DNA from: Serilophus lunatus
Lineage: Eukaryota; Chordata; Aves; Passeriformes; Eurylaimidae
Direction of reading: 5' to 3'
Length of the DNA stretch: 64,000 nt
NCBI GenBank assembly: GCA_013399895.1
Contig: VXBA01001173.1
Coordinates: 354,589 to 418,588, forward strand
Each line of letters opens with the position of its first letter. Position 1 is the first letter of the stretch. The notes below the pieces were generated by a model. It had not been told where the DNA came from, made no database searches, and was given only the letters and a program-made list of their open reading frames with translations. This document shows positions 37,254 through 49,490 of this stretch, one piece after another. Made by a program: the position numbers and the translations under genes.

Positions 37254-37782
37254 TGTACTAGTTTGAAATCAAACCAGTGGGAGATCACAAGTCAGAATTA
37301 TAATTTAATAGAAAAAAATTAAAAGAAATAAATAAATGCAGTAGCACAAGAACACTGACAAAGTCAGATACACCCTGACACTCTATGGTGGTAGCAGTCC
37401 AAGCAAAGCAGTTCCGTTGAAGTGGTAATCCTGTAGGAAGAAAAGGGTGATAAAGTCCAATGGTAGCTCTTGTCCTCTGGGAGTCCAGTAGGTAAGCGCT
37501 CCTGTGGTGTTCAGAGTCTCAGCTTATATCCAGGATGGAATTGTTGTCTCCTCCCAGAGGGAGGCAAAACATCTCACAGTGGGATGGTGAGTTGTGTGAT
37601 AAGGCCTGATGTGCCCATTAACAGCAGATAGTCCAGGAGGGAGTTATTTCTGAGTCATTGGGTGAGGCATTGATGGCCCATTAACAAAAGATAATACAGA
37701 GGGAAATGGCAAGGAACACTGTTTCACCAGCTGTTTCAACAGCTAACGGAGATGGTAATAGAATATACTTCAACCTAGGACA
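37254..37782 (-). mobile_element. Complete solo ERV LTR, minus strand, 529 bp
   Basis: Bounded by TG...CA: TGTACTAGTTTG at the left and CAACCTAGGACA at the right (on the minus strand TGTCCTAGGTTG ... CAAACTAGTACA). Flanked on both sides by AACTG (37249-37253 and 37783-37787), an exact 5-bp target-site duplication. Orientation is set by a TATA-like GATATAAGC (reverse of 37521-37530) and a poly(A) signal ATTAAA (reverse of 37304-37309). A 5-bp palindrome GTTTG/CAAAC lies just inside the left end. A 5-bp duplication and this type of terminus fit ERVL-like LTRs common in birds. No internal viral sequence remains: it is a solo LTR left by recombination between two LTRs. Confidence 0.9.
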
Positions 37783-37787
37783 AACTG
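37783..37787. other. Target-site duplication AACTG, right copy
   Basis: Identical to 37249-37253. The pair brackets the LTR exactly. Confidence 0.88.
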
Positions 37788-39284
37788 CTAGTGGTAAACT
37801 ATGAAGTGACTTATGGGTTTTGAATATCAAGACTTTTTCTGATGCATGCAAGTGACACTGTTACCTGTTCTGTTCAGACTCTGTTCTGAGTGTTTGTGTG
37901 AGCAGAAATGAATGAAGATCTGACTTTTGGTTGTGGATGCTTGTTCAGAGAACTACTAAATAAACTTATAACCAAGCCTAGATATCTTAGTGAGTGACAG
38001 CATGATCATCTCATTTGCAATTCTTTCTTTTATTTGTTTAGCATCAGTAAAAAAAAACAATTTATAATGTTTTGTGAAGCCAAGATGTCACCTTTTTTTG
38101 CATTAGCATCTCTAGCTCTGAGAACAGTGTCATTAGTTAATTGAGATAATAAAATTGGCAGAAAGAGAAAGCACAAATTATATGGTATGTCTTTGAACAA
38201 TGTTTTTCATTTCTCTGTGAGGAGGAGAAGTTATAAAAGCAGATGATGCATATACTCAGTACGATAATTCCTAACAAAAGATGCAGTACACAGTATAACA
38301 GAATGACAACGTTACTATGTAGTGCATAGGATACCAGGCACTGCATATTGTTGATAAACTAGAATTCTCCAGATATTTTTCTATATTTTAGTACCACAGA
38401 TTATGCACATCATCATATCACTTGAGGCCAGCATTTTCAGCACTGCTTAGCTGCAAATTTTCTTTAAGAATATTCTGAAGATGTACTCTGGCTCCTGAGA
38501 TGTCCTCAGAGAGTTCCTTGGAGGTAGGACTGAACCTGTCATGTTTAAAAACAGTACCACTGGGTACTGCCAAGCCAGTTACCTTAGTTGTGGCTGAAAG
38601 ACAACTTTACACCTTTTCCCCACTTCATTACTGTCCTGCTGTGACCTGCACACTGCTGTCCATCTGACTTCACAGTAAAACACTATTTTAAACAGCAAGA
38701 AACTTCCTCCCCAGCTCAATTTTTAAGTTAACTATTAGGTCACTTTAGCCATTATGCAAGTTCACTATATAAGTGCTACTGACTACACAGAATTCCCAGG
38801 AACACTTACATTTATGCTGCTTTGTAAGTATGAAGCCATATTCACATTTAGCATTCTAGAATTGTTGTTTCTATTGACCAGGAAACATATCTAAAATTTC
38901 TGACAAGATTGGCTGCTTAGACACTCTTTTGCCTAAGAGTAGACCTCTCCAGCAAGACTAAACATTCAAGCATGGTCACTTAAGAAGTCTAAAGCAAATA
39001 CAAGATATAGAAGAAACAGCTGTGTGTGCATTAATAGAACACTGCTTTTAGACAAATGGTGTGGAAAAACAGACTGGATCTTTCTTTATCTCCCGTATTG
39101 AAGCACTTCCATTTTACACAAACATTTATTGGAGCAAGTAGAAGCAAACGACAATTCCCATCTGTCAGCTGAACTCACTAATAATAGGAGTATAGCATCA
39201 ACCTTTATTGCTTATCCTCTATCTCTCCTTAGTGTAATGGACATTTAGTTAAGCTATCAGAAAGAATAGTGGTGGGATCAAGAA
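37788..39284. other. Unique AT-rich DNA, no gene found
   Basis: No gene or element recognised. Only frames of 70 codons or fewer. Confidence 0.5.
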
Positions 39285-39575
39285 TATGACACTGCTGGCT
39301 TATGGTCAACTCGATGTCCACCAAGGTGAATTTCAGGTCCTTTTCTGTCAAACTGCTTTGCAGATGGGTGTCCCCAAGCCTACTGGTGTCTGGGCTTGCA
39401 CTTCCCCTTGTTGAACCACATGAAGTTCCTGTTAGCCCATTTCTTCAGCCTGTTAAGTCCCACTGGATGGCAGCACAACTTCTTGGTGGATCAGCCCATC
39501 CTCTCAATGTTTTTATCATCACAAAATTTGATGAACATGCACTCTGCTCCATCATCATTTTGCAAATAAACAAAG
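39285..39575 (-). mobile_element. CR1 ORF2 internal fragment, minus strand
   Basis: The reverse complement of a CR1 ORF2 stretch downstream of the catalytic site. Recognisable blocks are CTGGCTTATGGTCAACTCG, GTCCACCAAGGTGAATTTCA, TTGCACTTCCCCTTGTTGAA, CCACATGAAGTTCCTGTTAG, CCATTTCTTCAGCCTGTTAA and TGGATGGCAGCACAA. It ends at a degraded GCAAACTTGATGA-like string and CTCTGCTCCATCATCA. The 3' tail is missing, so it was broken after insertion. A 145-codon plus-strand frame across it (39302-39739) is antisense to the LINE and not a host gene. Boundaries are approximate. Confidence 0.8.
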
Positions 39576-42239
39576 ATAGTCAAGTCTTAAGTTTTGAATT
39601 ATCTCACTTCAGCAGACAAGTTAAAAACCTTCTCCAAGTAGAGCTCTCAAATGCCAGGTCCAGTGCTGTAACACTATGCCCCTTTTTCTTTCCTCTGCTT
39701 CCCAGTGTCAAAATATGGCCTTTGAGAAGACTTTACTGAATTCTAGGAACTAATTTTTCACCTTGGATCCACACATGGCCTCTTAGGTATAACGGATCTC
39801 CATTACCATCTACGTAATCAAAACTCCAGTTACAGGGTTTGGCTCCATTTCAGAAGCTCCTCCTTATTTCCACAATTTTGTTTCTCATTAGCAATTCCCA
39901 GTAGTTCTTTCACATTATATTCATTATTGCTTGATGGTTCCTACTTGCCTGAGTATTGCAAACTAGGGAGGCAACATCTGTGGGTGCTATGTAGGTCAAA
40001 AAGATTTAATAGGTGCCTGAGGAACATTGAGATCTGGACATCATTAAAACTGTTTGAGTCATACTTGCAGAACAGGCACTGGGCAAACATATACCTACAG
40101 GAATATAGAGGCTTTTAAAAACAACATTTCACCTCCATGGTCAGTAGAACCAAGCAGTCGAATTGTACCCGAAGATAAGCACTCTTTCAATCTTGTCTCT
40201 AACATCTAGAAACAGCTTGAGTAGTCTATTACAGGGTTGAGATAGGGCAGTATGATAATAAAAAACAGTATGATGGTAAGAAGCCCAGGTAAAACATAAC
40301 ATATCACGTTAGATTTTAACATTATTCCTCCAAACAAAATTCTATTCTGATCACATCAGTTGGAGGTAAGTCTTGTTTTAGAATATGAAGCAAAAATGTT
40401 CATTTTGGGCATATGACTACAGAAAAGGAAAAGAGAACTCTTATTCTGAATTAAATATGGGTTTAGCTCATTGGTTTTTTTATAAAAATAGCCCGTTTCA
40501 CATTTCATGCTCCCAAATTATACAGTTCATGCCTTGCGGTAAAAATGGTACCAATGGGAAGTAGTTTATGTTCTGTGTTTATATGGGAATAACAAATCAA
40601 AACCAGGCAAGTGTTTCAATTTCAAAAGCTTGGCTTTGTTGTTGTATATCTGCTCAACTTTTGAAATATTGAAGTATTATTATCCTGGGGTTTGCACTTA
40701 TATTCAGAAAACTTATCAGGTTCAAATCCCCAGCCAAAGTGCTGATTTACATTCCAGTGACACAATTGCTCTTTCTACCTTTTTACATTTATTTTTCTTC
40801 TTTCTATCTCTGCTCAAATCCTCTCCCAATCTACCCCAAAAAAAACCACTGTATATGAATAGTATAAAGACTTTATTGTACATGTTGAGAAATACTATAA
40901 CTGACAAAAGTAATAAAATTAAAACTGTATATGTCTGAGTAAGAGTATTGTATTAAAGAGAGACATAAGACATTTCTTCACCTTTATTTTATTAAAACTT
41001 GCATGTATTTATGTTTTGTTTCCCTTTAAGCTGGTGGAAGCTGCGTGTGGAACATGTAGTTCCAAAGAATTGACAAGTTCTGCATAAAATTTAAAAGTGA
41101 AATTCAAAACTTTTGTTAGAGGAAATTTTAGGATTTCATATGTGTATTACTTTTATTTTCAAATAAAATATTTGAAAATAATATGTTCCTTCATTGCTTG
41201 CCAAATGTAGGATTTTCTTTGCCAAGCTGAAGTTTCAGTGCCTGAAGCTGAAGCTAAGTGTTCTGACTCTCAAAATTGAACTTCTGTCAGCAAATAAGAA
41301 AAGCACAAAAACAAAATTCTGATAAAGAAATGGATATAGGGATGGTGCAGGAGAAACTTGTCAGCACATCAAGGACGGAAAAAGTCTAGAAAACAACATC
41401 TCCCCCAGAAGATAAAATGAAAACAAGAATGATAAACAACCTCTAATTGAAGTCTGTCTCAAGTACCCGTGAAACATACCAAGGATATTTTTTATCATTC
41501 TACTGTAATATTAAATTCCTATAGAGCCCTTTAATAGGATCAACACAGTATACAAAAAAGAATTTCTGACTATTTTCTCCTATTCATGAAAAAGTACACC
41601 CAGAAACAATGTTAATGCTAGAAAATTAATTTCTGAAACTTGGGAAATGTCTGTATTGCAGATACCAAGCAACTCTCAAATCTTTTCTCACCTCTTCCTT
41701 CATCAGCTAAAGTAGAATAAATATTTTGAGCTTTCAGTTTTCTACACTGTGTCTTTTAATTCAAGAGCAGCCTCTTCTATTTTTGCTCTTTTCTCGGCAG
41801 GCACATTTCCTATTTCATGGCAATATTGCATAGTGTTGTCCCTGCAAAGATCAGTAGAGACTGCAAATGTTTTCTGTTTCACACTTCTTGACTGATACTA
41901 GAGGCCAAACCACTTGGGACGCAAGCTTCCTGGTAAGGAGGCAGAAAAGTCATATTTTCAGACACAGAATGATACCACCGTTTTTGAAGATATGCACCCA
42001 AAGCTGACAATATGGTGTGGCAGTTTGTTCATCAACACAGCAGGGCTCCAAATTACCCACATTTCTAAAGGTGCAGGAGCAACATACTCCAGACCTGTCA
42101 TCACAGATTCAAATCAGAGAGACTGTCCAGCTTACAGAAATACCTGGGATGTACCTACAAGGTGCACTGCAGTGCTCCTATGAAGAGACATGGATGAACT
42201 CTGAATTCAGTAGTGGGAAAAGGACACCCACAGTTCTGA
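39576..42239. other. Unique AT-rich DNA, no gene found
   Basis: No gene recognised. A tRNA B-box-like GGTTCAAATCC at 40719-40729 lacks an A box and cloverleaf. The frames at 40630-40938 and 41914-42183 (102 and 89 codons) match nothing I know. Confidence 0.5.
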
Positions 42240-42244
42240 CATGC
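42240..42244. other. Target-site duplication CATGC, left copy
   Basis: Identical to 42837-42841. The two copies bracket the LTR exactly. Confidence 0.88.
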
Positions 42245-42836
42245 TGTCATGGTTTTATCTGAGATAGAGTTAACTTTCTTCACAGAAAAAGGCTGTGTAT
42301 TGGATTAGTGCTGAACACATGGCTGACAATATAGAGACGTTTCTGTTATTGCTGAGCAGGGCTTGCGCAGAGCCAAGACAATTTTCTGCTTCTCACACTG
42401 CCATACTGGCAAGGAGAATGGGGGTACATGGGAGGTTGGGAGGAGTTACACCCAGGACAGGTGGCCCCAAGAGACCAAAGGGACATTCCAGATCATCTGA
42501 CATCATGCTCAGTCTATGAAGCGGAGGGAAGAAGAAGGAAGCAGGCAGGAACACTTATAGTGTGGCGTTTGTCTTCTTATGTAATCACTACATGTGATGG
42601 AGCCCTGCTCTTCTTCGGGTGACTGAACACCTGCTTGTTCACGGGAAGGGGTGAGTCAGTCCTTCATTTTGCTTTGCTTGTGTTCCTAGCTTTTGCTTTC
42701 CCTGTTAAACTGTCTTCATCTCAACTCATGAGTTTTCTGGCTTTTACACTTCCAATTCTCTCTCCAATTCTGCTGCTAAGGGACTGAGTGAGCAGCTGTC
42801 CGGTGTTTGGTTGCCAGCTTGGGTGAAATCACAACA
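42245..42836 (+). mobile_element. Complete solo ERVL-like LTR, plus strand, 592 bp
   Basis: Starts TGTCATGGTTTTATCTGAGA and ends GGGTGAAATCACAACA, with TG...CA termini and an exact 5-bp flanking duplication CATGC. The internal order matches a well-known avian ERVL-type LTR: GATAGAGTTAA near the start, TTGCTGAGCAGGGCTTGC, CCAAAGGGACATTCCA, a CATCATGCTCAGTCTATGAA promoter region (the TATA box of related copies is degraded here to CTATGAA, 42513-42520), then a GTTAAACTGTCTTCATCTC region (degenerate poly(A) signal) and a GGGACTGAGTGAGCAGCTG block before the end. Decay of both promoter and poly(A) signal suggests age and loss of activity. No internal viral sequence remains. Confidence 0.93.
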
Positions 42837-42841
42837 CATGC
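42837..42841. other. Target-site duplication CATGC, right copy
   Basis: Identical to 42240-42244 on the left side of the LTR. Confidence 0.88.
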
Positions 42842-45800
42842 TCAGCTAAGGCCACGTGACTGTGGATAGAAAGGCTCTTCAGCCTGGGTGGAGCAGTGAG
42901 CTGATGTGACTGTACACTTTTTTGTGTATGAAGAAAGTGACAGCTAATCTTCATAGGCTTTTACACTAATTTTTGCGAGAGAATCTAGTGAATGTTAACT
43001 GAGACTTCAGTACAATTTAATAGTAACAAATTTGACATAGGCACCTTCACTGCAGAAAGTGTTTCAGAGTCTCTCAAACACAAGATAAGTAATCATAGAG
43101 CTACTTACACAGATGAGCCCAGGGAATGGACCTCGCGGTTAATATCTGTGGTAATTGCTATACCCTTCTGCCATAATAACATATTCAGCTGGCAAGGAAG
43201 AATGGAATTATTCTGTTTTCATTCATGCTAGTTCAGCCTGTCTATAGTTCCACCTCTTTTTATTGTTTCACTCTTCAATACTACACTAATAAAACACATT
43301 CTGTCACTTGGCTTGAACAGGAAAGCATCACTGTTTTCGTTCAAATATGAATGCACTTATTGCATTACATCGAGATTTTTTCATATAATGAGCCTGAATA
43401 CTGGTCCCCTCTGGAGAGGTAGTTACTTTTACAATAATTCAGCCATGAGGCTTTGGTCATGGAAACAAAGGTGAAAGATGAGGAGTGAAACGCATACAAT
43501 AATTTAACACAGGGGAGAAATGTCATGATCAAATTTTTTTCTTTTCTCTTATTTTTTTTTTCCTCTGTAACGTAGACTGTTTCCTGATGCCTTGCCAGCT
43601 ACATAGCTTGCTCTCATATGGTTGAATTTATAAATCTAATTTAGAAATGGACCCCGTTGGTTTCCCATTTGCTGTGTTTTCATAATGTTGTCATCCATCT
43701 GACTCTTGGTGGCATTTATATTGCTACAAAGTAGGGATCGGCAAAGTCCATTCTTTAAATTAGTTTTGTCTTCTAAACTCATAATTCTGACGTGAGCAAC
43801 TCAGCCAAAGATATCTAATTTTATCAATTTCATTCAGTGCTCTTGTCAGAGTTTTTACACAGACCAGGAAATTTGGCAGAGAGATTAACCCAACTGTAAT
43901 TGAAATATATTGCATTTTCTTCATTCAATGAGATTCAAAATGAGAAACATTTGGCTGTATCAAAGAAGTCAATGACAGAATAAAAATTTGAAAGAAAGAG
44001 ACTTTTTTTCTTTTTTACACAACAGACATGAAAGAAAGGAATAATATGTGAAAAGTTTGGGAAGAATTAGGTTTAATCCTACATATATCAGGTTCATTTA
44101 CTTTAGTTTAACCACAGAATAATAAACTATGCTAAATCATGTGACTGTTTTACAAGAAAAATAAAATCTAAATGTGAGATAAATGAGTAATATTTTTAGA
44201 AAGGCTTAATGGTAAAAAAAAAAAAAGAATAAATGTATCAACGTATCTACAAATTTTATATTCTTTGACTTTTTTCTATTTCTGGAACCAAGTCATAATT
44301 ATAGGTATGTTGTTTGATTAGCAGATTGGTTGTCTATCACAGCATTTAGAGATTGTGATATTTTATTTGGCTGATTGTGATTATTATTTGGCTGTTTATT
44401 TTGGCTTGATGCTATTGGATAAGACTATGATTACAGTGGTTGGTCTTTCTTTTGCAAAGCCATCTCCAGTGTCTATCTGGAAGTTTCACACCTGGTAATG
44501 TCAGACATCAAGGGATACTTTACTAATATCTTCAGCAGCAGCTTTTCTCATAATTGATGTAAGCTATTTTAACTGGTAAAAAGTAATTACTTAATGCTGC
44601 TTATTAAAAAAACAACTAACAAATAAATAAGCAAATAAAAAAGTTAATGAGAATTATATAAATGCTTTGAGATTAGCAGGTGGCTTTATAGTTAATATCT
44701 GGTGATGTTAGACAAGTATAGTTGAGCTGTGTAATTTTATGAGTAGTTTTATTTTAGCTTTCCTTAAAATGCTTGACTTTAAGAGATTTTTAATTTTTTA
44801 AATCAATTATCGTTTTTAATGAATAAATAAACAATAAAAACTCCTTTAAAGATATCCAAGATTTATATCCTTAAAAAGCAGATATTCCACATAACATTTT
44901 GCCTAGGATTTCCTAGGATGTAGACAAATGCTTGAATTCAGGAATGTTCTTACTCTCTGAAACTCCATTTTAACATCACTACATCTCGTAGTCACACAAA
45001 TTTTCTCTCAAGATGAGACATCTGAAAGTAATATAGGGATATGTTATTATGTAGGGGATATTATTCTATCATAAGTCTCAGGCCTAACACACAAGTTCCA
45101 TACTAATACTCATTAATATCCATTCAGCTAATAAAGTCACTCATTACTTCAGTTACTGGCTTTCTTTAGTTGAATTTTCAACATGCTGAAATGGAAAGAA
45201 AAACAAAGTTAAAACACTACTTCTCTTCTACAGAGCTCCTGTAAAATCTTGCAAAACAGGAATCCTAAATTAAGATTCTTATAGTATTAAATTCCCCAGC
45301 ACTAGGCCAGGAAGAGCTTCCAACTCTAATGCTGACAGTATCCCAAAAACTGCAGAATTTGGGAACAGCTCATGAAATATAAAAGAATAATGGATTCCAA
45401 TCTGCCTCCACTCCAACAATGCATGAAATCTCAGGATTAATTGCAGCCAGAGTAGTCAATTACCCTTATGGTTTTTCTATCTGACAGCTAGGCAAAAGTT
45501 TAAACGTGTTACAAGAGACTCCGTCTTCCACTAAGGAAGAAGGGTCACCAACATAGCCAAATTGGTGACCAACTTAAATTGACAACCTGGATAAGTGAGT
45601 ATATTGAGGAGGTATAAAAGTAAATCCCTTCAGTATGAGTTGAAGTTTCATCTCATATTGAGTAGGTCACTCTGAGTGCAGCTGTTCTATCTATCCCTTC
45701 CAAATGTAACATGTTATCAAAGTGGCTATTATATATCCTGAAAATGTGACTTCTCAAAGAAATTATTCTAAATATTACAATGAAAAATAGCAACCACAAA

Positions 45801-46904
45801 AAGCCAAGGAGACAATGAGCTAAACTTGTTCTTGGTGTACCTGTAGTGGAGTCAGTAGAATCAAGTCCACATTTGGACTTCTGCTTCCCACTCTACCAGA
45901 AAAGTCTAGTCCAGGCAAAAAAACTAGTTCTGAAGCTGGCACTTATTAAGGAGAAATGCTTTTCCAACCACCCCAAGGACTTCATGAGGTTAATGAGGTT
46001 CTGAGGAATTATATTTCTGTATAAAGCTACAGGAACTTGCATTCATTTAAAATAACTCATGGTAGTTCTTAGAGAACTTTAGAGGGTTTTGTTTGACTGC
46101 TGAAGGAGATTTAATGTGGGAGATGGTATTTTTAGATTTACTGAAATACAGCTGTGTAAAAAAAGTCAGAAATCACAGTGGTGGATTGTGTATCCATACA
46201 CAGAACTAGGGTGGAAGGAAAAAGACTCATGTGATATCTATAGGTTCTTCGTGCTTAGTTGTAAATCCTGAAGTTGAGGACTCTTCTTCTAAACCTGGAC
46301 TATATCTATGTATTCAATATATATTTCTACTTATAATTATGTAGGAAAGTGGCTGTACTTTTCATGCGATTTGCAATTCAAATGCTAAAAAGGAATTAAA
46401 AAGAGAGTTCAAAATGAAAGATAATGGGGCAGTTTTGCATCTAGGCATGTGGCTAATTTTAGGCGTATCCAGTATAGAAAATCATGTCCCATGAATCACA
46501 CATGAGTCAGACACCACCTCCTCAACAAAGCAAGATTTCTCAGGAGGAAAATTGACTGCAATATTAGCAAATATAAAGATAAAATATGGAAGATAAAACC
46601 TTTCAGAATAGTGATCTATGTTTTGGGTTTGTTTTTTTTAAAAAATATGGTTTTAAGGAAAGCCAGAAGCTCAAGTGAATGGGAAATTAACAATAATGGG
46701 AGATGTCCACTCAGCTATAAAGCAAATTTTAACTAATCCAAGATTTATGTCAGGCACCTTGCTTATGATATGACCTACAGCTGTTGCTGCAATCAAGTAC
46801 ATGAATACATGTACACTATTTGGTAAGTCTCCACAGATAAAATAGAAAGGAGATAAATCATAGTTATTGATACAATCAGGGTGTCATAGAGCTATGACCT
46901 GGGA

Positions 46905-46906
<2 letters not shown>
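42842..46906. other. Unique AT-rich DNA, no gene found
   Basis: No gene or element recognised. A 12-nt poly-A lies near 44214-44225. The long absence of any recognisable repeat makes this one of the better places to look for conserved noncoding sequence. Confidence 0.5.

Positions 46907-46970
<64 letters not shown>
46907..46970. repeat. (CA)32 microsatellite
   Basis: Sixty-four bases of perfect CA dinucleotide, the longest simple repeat in the window and likely length-polymorphic. Confidence 0.98.
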
Positions 46971-46971
<1 letters not shown>

Positions 46972-47544
46972 TTACACTGATTTACAATAAATATTGAGAC
47001 TGGTACTAGTTGTAATGCATTATTTGGGTAGCCATAATTTCCAGATTATTAACCTAATCATTTAAAAAGAACTTTTCACAGCATTAATCCCATTTAAATT
47101 TAAGATGGAAGCATTCAGAGGAAGAGAAGCTCTATTAGCTGCACAATGTGAAGCAAATGGGAACACAGAATGCAGCTGAGTTAAAATCAGAAGGAAAGTG
47201 AAATATTCTATAGACATTAGTTAGTCCAAAAGTATCAAGAAAAGCAGTAGTTTACTTTGTCATCTTCATTGACAACACAAATAGCATGATCTGAGACTGA
47301 AGTCAATATCTCCATTCAATAAAATGCCACAGAAAACAGTTGAAGGTGCATAATATAGAAAACATTTTAAGACAGGACGTATGGTAAGATAGTCATTACA
47401 TAAAATAGAGCCAGATTCTAATATCCAATCAAGGTTTAGAGATTTAATTACACAAAAGTAGCAGGATTCAAATGGAAAAAAATAGGTTTTGGCTGCATTA
47501 TACATATTGCCCATATGTATAATAATAAATACAATAATTGACTT
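46971..47544. other. Unique AT-rich DNA, no gene found
   Basis: Nothing recognised. An 82-codon minus frame (47266-47514) has no family resemblance. Confidence 0.5.
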
Positions 47545-47790
47545 ATCATAGAATCATTTAGATTGGCAAAGACCTCCAAAATCATTGAGTCCAACCTTTG
47601 ACCAATCACCACCTTGTCAACTACACCAGAGCACCCAGTGCCATGTACAATTATTTCCTGAAAACCTCCAGGGATGGCTATTCTACCACCTCCCTGGGCA
47701 GTCCATTCTAATGCTTAAGCACTCTACCTGAAGAAATTTTTCCTGATACTCAAGCAGAACCATCCCTGGTACAGTTTGAAGCCATGAGTA
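47545..47790 (-). mobile_element. CR1 3'-end fragment, minus strand
   Basis: Reversed CR1 tail: TCATAGAATCATTTAGATTG, AAGACCTCCAAAATCATTGA, GTCCAACCTTTGACC, GTGCCATGTACAATTATTTC, ACCACCTCCCTGGGCAGTCC and AATTTTTCCTGATACTCAAG. It is 5'-truncated near 47790. Confidence 0.88.
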
Positions 47791-48103
47791 ATTGTAAATA
47801 AAATACTTTGGAAGGCTTATCTGGAGGAGATGAAAGCTTGTGTTCACTCAGGGGAATTTTCCAACATGAGAGGGAGCTATCTGTCCCTGGAATGAGTTCT
47901 GTGTTTTCTGTCCTCCTGCATTCCACAAGGATTGGTTCCCTGCCATGAGAAGAAAAGTTCTGCAGACCTTTCAGAAGGCCTCTGCAGAACGATAGGCAGG
48001 AGAAATAATAAAAGCCCTGAGAATGACAGGTATTATCTTTTCCCCATCCCAGATACTTTTTAACTCTATTCAGTTTAATGTTCTTTAGATTTAGAGTTGT
48101 CAC
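47791..48103. other. Short unique stretch, nothing recognised
   Basis: About 310 bases between a CR1 tail and the long LTR. The only notable frames overlap the LTR and are not genes. Confidence 0.5.
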
Positions 48104-48420
48104 TGTATTGGTTTTCTGTGAGCAGGTTTTGGTAGCGGGGGGGGGGCTGAGGGAGAGGCTTCTTCGAGAAGCTGCTGGAAGTTTCCCCCATGCCCAGGCT
48201 GGGCCCGCTGCTGGCCATGGCCGGGCCAATCAGAAGTTGACAGAACGCCTCTGTGATAACATATTTAAGAAGGAAGAAAAAAAAAAGAGGTGGTTGAAAA
48301 ATGAAGACGGCTGCCGGAGAGGAGCAGGGTGAGAGCCTGTGAGCAACAACGCAGACACCAAGGTCAGTGCAGAAGGAGGGGCAGGAGATGCTCCTGGCGC
48401 CGGAGCTGAGATCCAGCTGC

Positions 48421-48585
48421 AGCCCATGGTGCAGACCATGGTGAAGCAGCTGTGCCCCTGCAGCCCATGGAGGACCACAGGAGTGCAGAGATCCACCTGG
48501 AGCCCGTGGAGGAGCCACGCCGGAGCAGGTGGATGCTGGGGAAGGCTGTAGCCCGTGGGAGACCCAAGGTGGAGCCGGGTCCTGG
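48421..48585. repeat. Degenerate approx. 40-bp tandem motif array within the LTR
   Basis: The core AGCCC(A/G)TGG with GGAG(C/A)AGGTGG-like neighbours repeats about every 40-50 bases (48421, 48462, 48501, 48550) and presumably continues into the gap. Confidence 0.65.
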
Positions 48586-49177
48586 NNNNNNNNNNNNNNN
48601 NNNNNNNNNNNNNNNNNNNNNNNNNNNNNNNNNNNNNNNNNNNNNNNNNNNNNNNNNNNNNNNNNNNNNNNNNNNNNNNNNNNNNNNNNNNNNNNNNNNN
48701 NNNNNNNNNNNNNNNNNNNNNNNNNNNNNNNNNNNNNNNNNNNNNNNNNNNNNNNNNNNNNNNNNNNNNNNNNNNNNNNNNNNNNNNNNNNNNNNNNNNN
48801 NNNNNNNNNNNNNNNNNNNNNNNNNNNNNNNNNNNNNNNNNNNNNNNNNNNNNNNNNNNNNNNNNNNNNNNNNNNNNNNNNNNNNNNNNNNNNNNNNNNN
48901 NNNNNNNNNNNNNNNNNNNNNNNNNNNNNNNNNNNNNNNNNNNNNNNNNNNNNNNNNNNNNNNNNNNNNNNNNNNNNNNNNNNNNNNNNNNNNNNNNNNN
49001 NNNNNNNNNNNNNNNNNNNNNNNNNNNNNNNNNNNNNNNNNNNNNNNNNNNNNNNNNNNNNNNNNNNNNNNNNNNNNNNNNNNNNNNNNNNNNNNNNNNN
49101 NNNNNNNNNNNNNNNNNNNNNNNNNNNNNNNNNNNNNNNNNNNNNNNNNNNNNNNNNNNNNNNNNNNNNNNNNNNNN
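48586..49177. other. Assembly gap (592 N)
   Basis: A run of 592 N inside the internally repeated part of the long LTR. The tandem motif array just left of it is a likely reason for the assembly break. Confidence 0.98.
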
Positions 49178-49385
49178 GAGCTTGCTTCAGCATCGGCGAA
49201 GAACTACCTGGCAGCCACAAGCCTTTTCCAGTTGGCGGTTTGGACCTCATCTTCATAACCTTTCCCAGCAATTTTTGTTTTGTTGTGTTTTGTTCTTCCT
49301 TTGTGGGTTTTCTCTCCTCAGGTGGGGTTTTCTCAGGGCAATGGGGTGGTTCTCTGAACACAATTCCTTTCTTGTGATGGGGGGT

Positions 49386-49490
49386 ATGTATGTGTGTGTG
49401 TGTTTTTATCTTTGGGGAATTCCGTGTGTGTGTGAGTGATATATATATAAATACATATTTATATTGTTATTATAAATATACATATATATA
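49386..49490. repeat. TG-rich then TA-rich simple sequence inside the LTR
   Basis: GTATGTATGTGTGTGTGTGT, then GTGTGTGTGTGAG, then (AT)n-rich sequence up to about 49490. These are compound microsatellites grown within the 3' half of the long LTR. Confidence 0.85.

Noticed and set aside
39302..39739. 145-codon plus-strand frame
   Set aside because: Its first two thirds are antisense to a CR1 ORF2 fragment. No independent evidence for a gene.
40719..40729. tRNA B-box-like GGTTCAAATCC
   Set aside because: No A box at the right distance, no T-stem pairing and no cloverleaf. Isolated match.
46907..46970. CRISPR-like or other functional repeat array
   Set aside because: It is a plain dinucleotide microsatellite. 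There are no spaced repeats of the CRISPR type anywhere in the window.
48075..49439. Very long frames on both strands (up to 428 codons)
   Set aside because: Most of their length is the 592-N gap and the rest is the GC-rich LTR. N cannot give stops.
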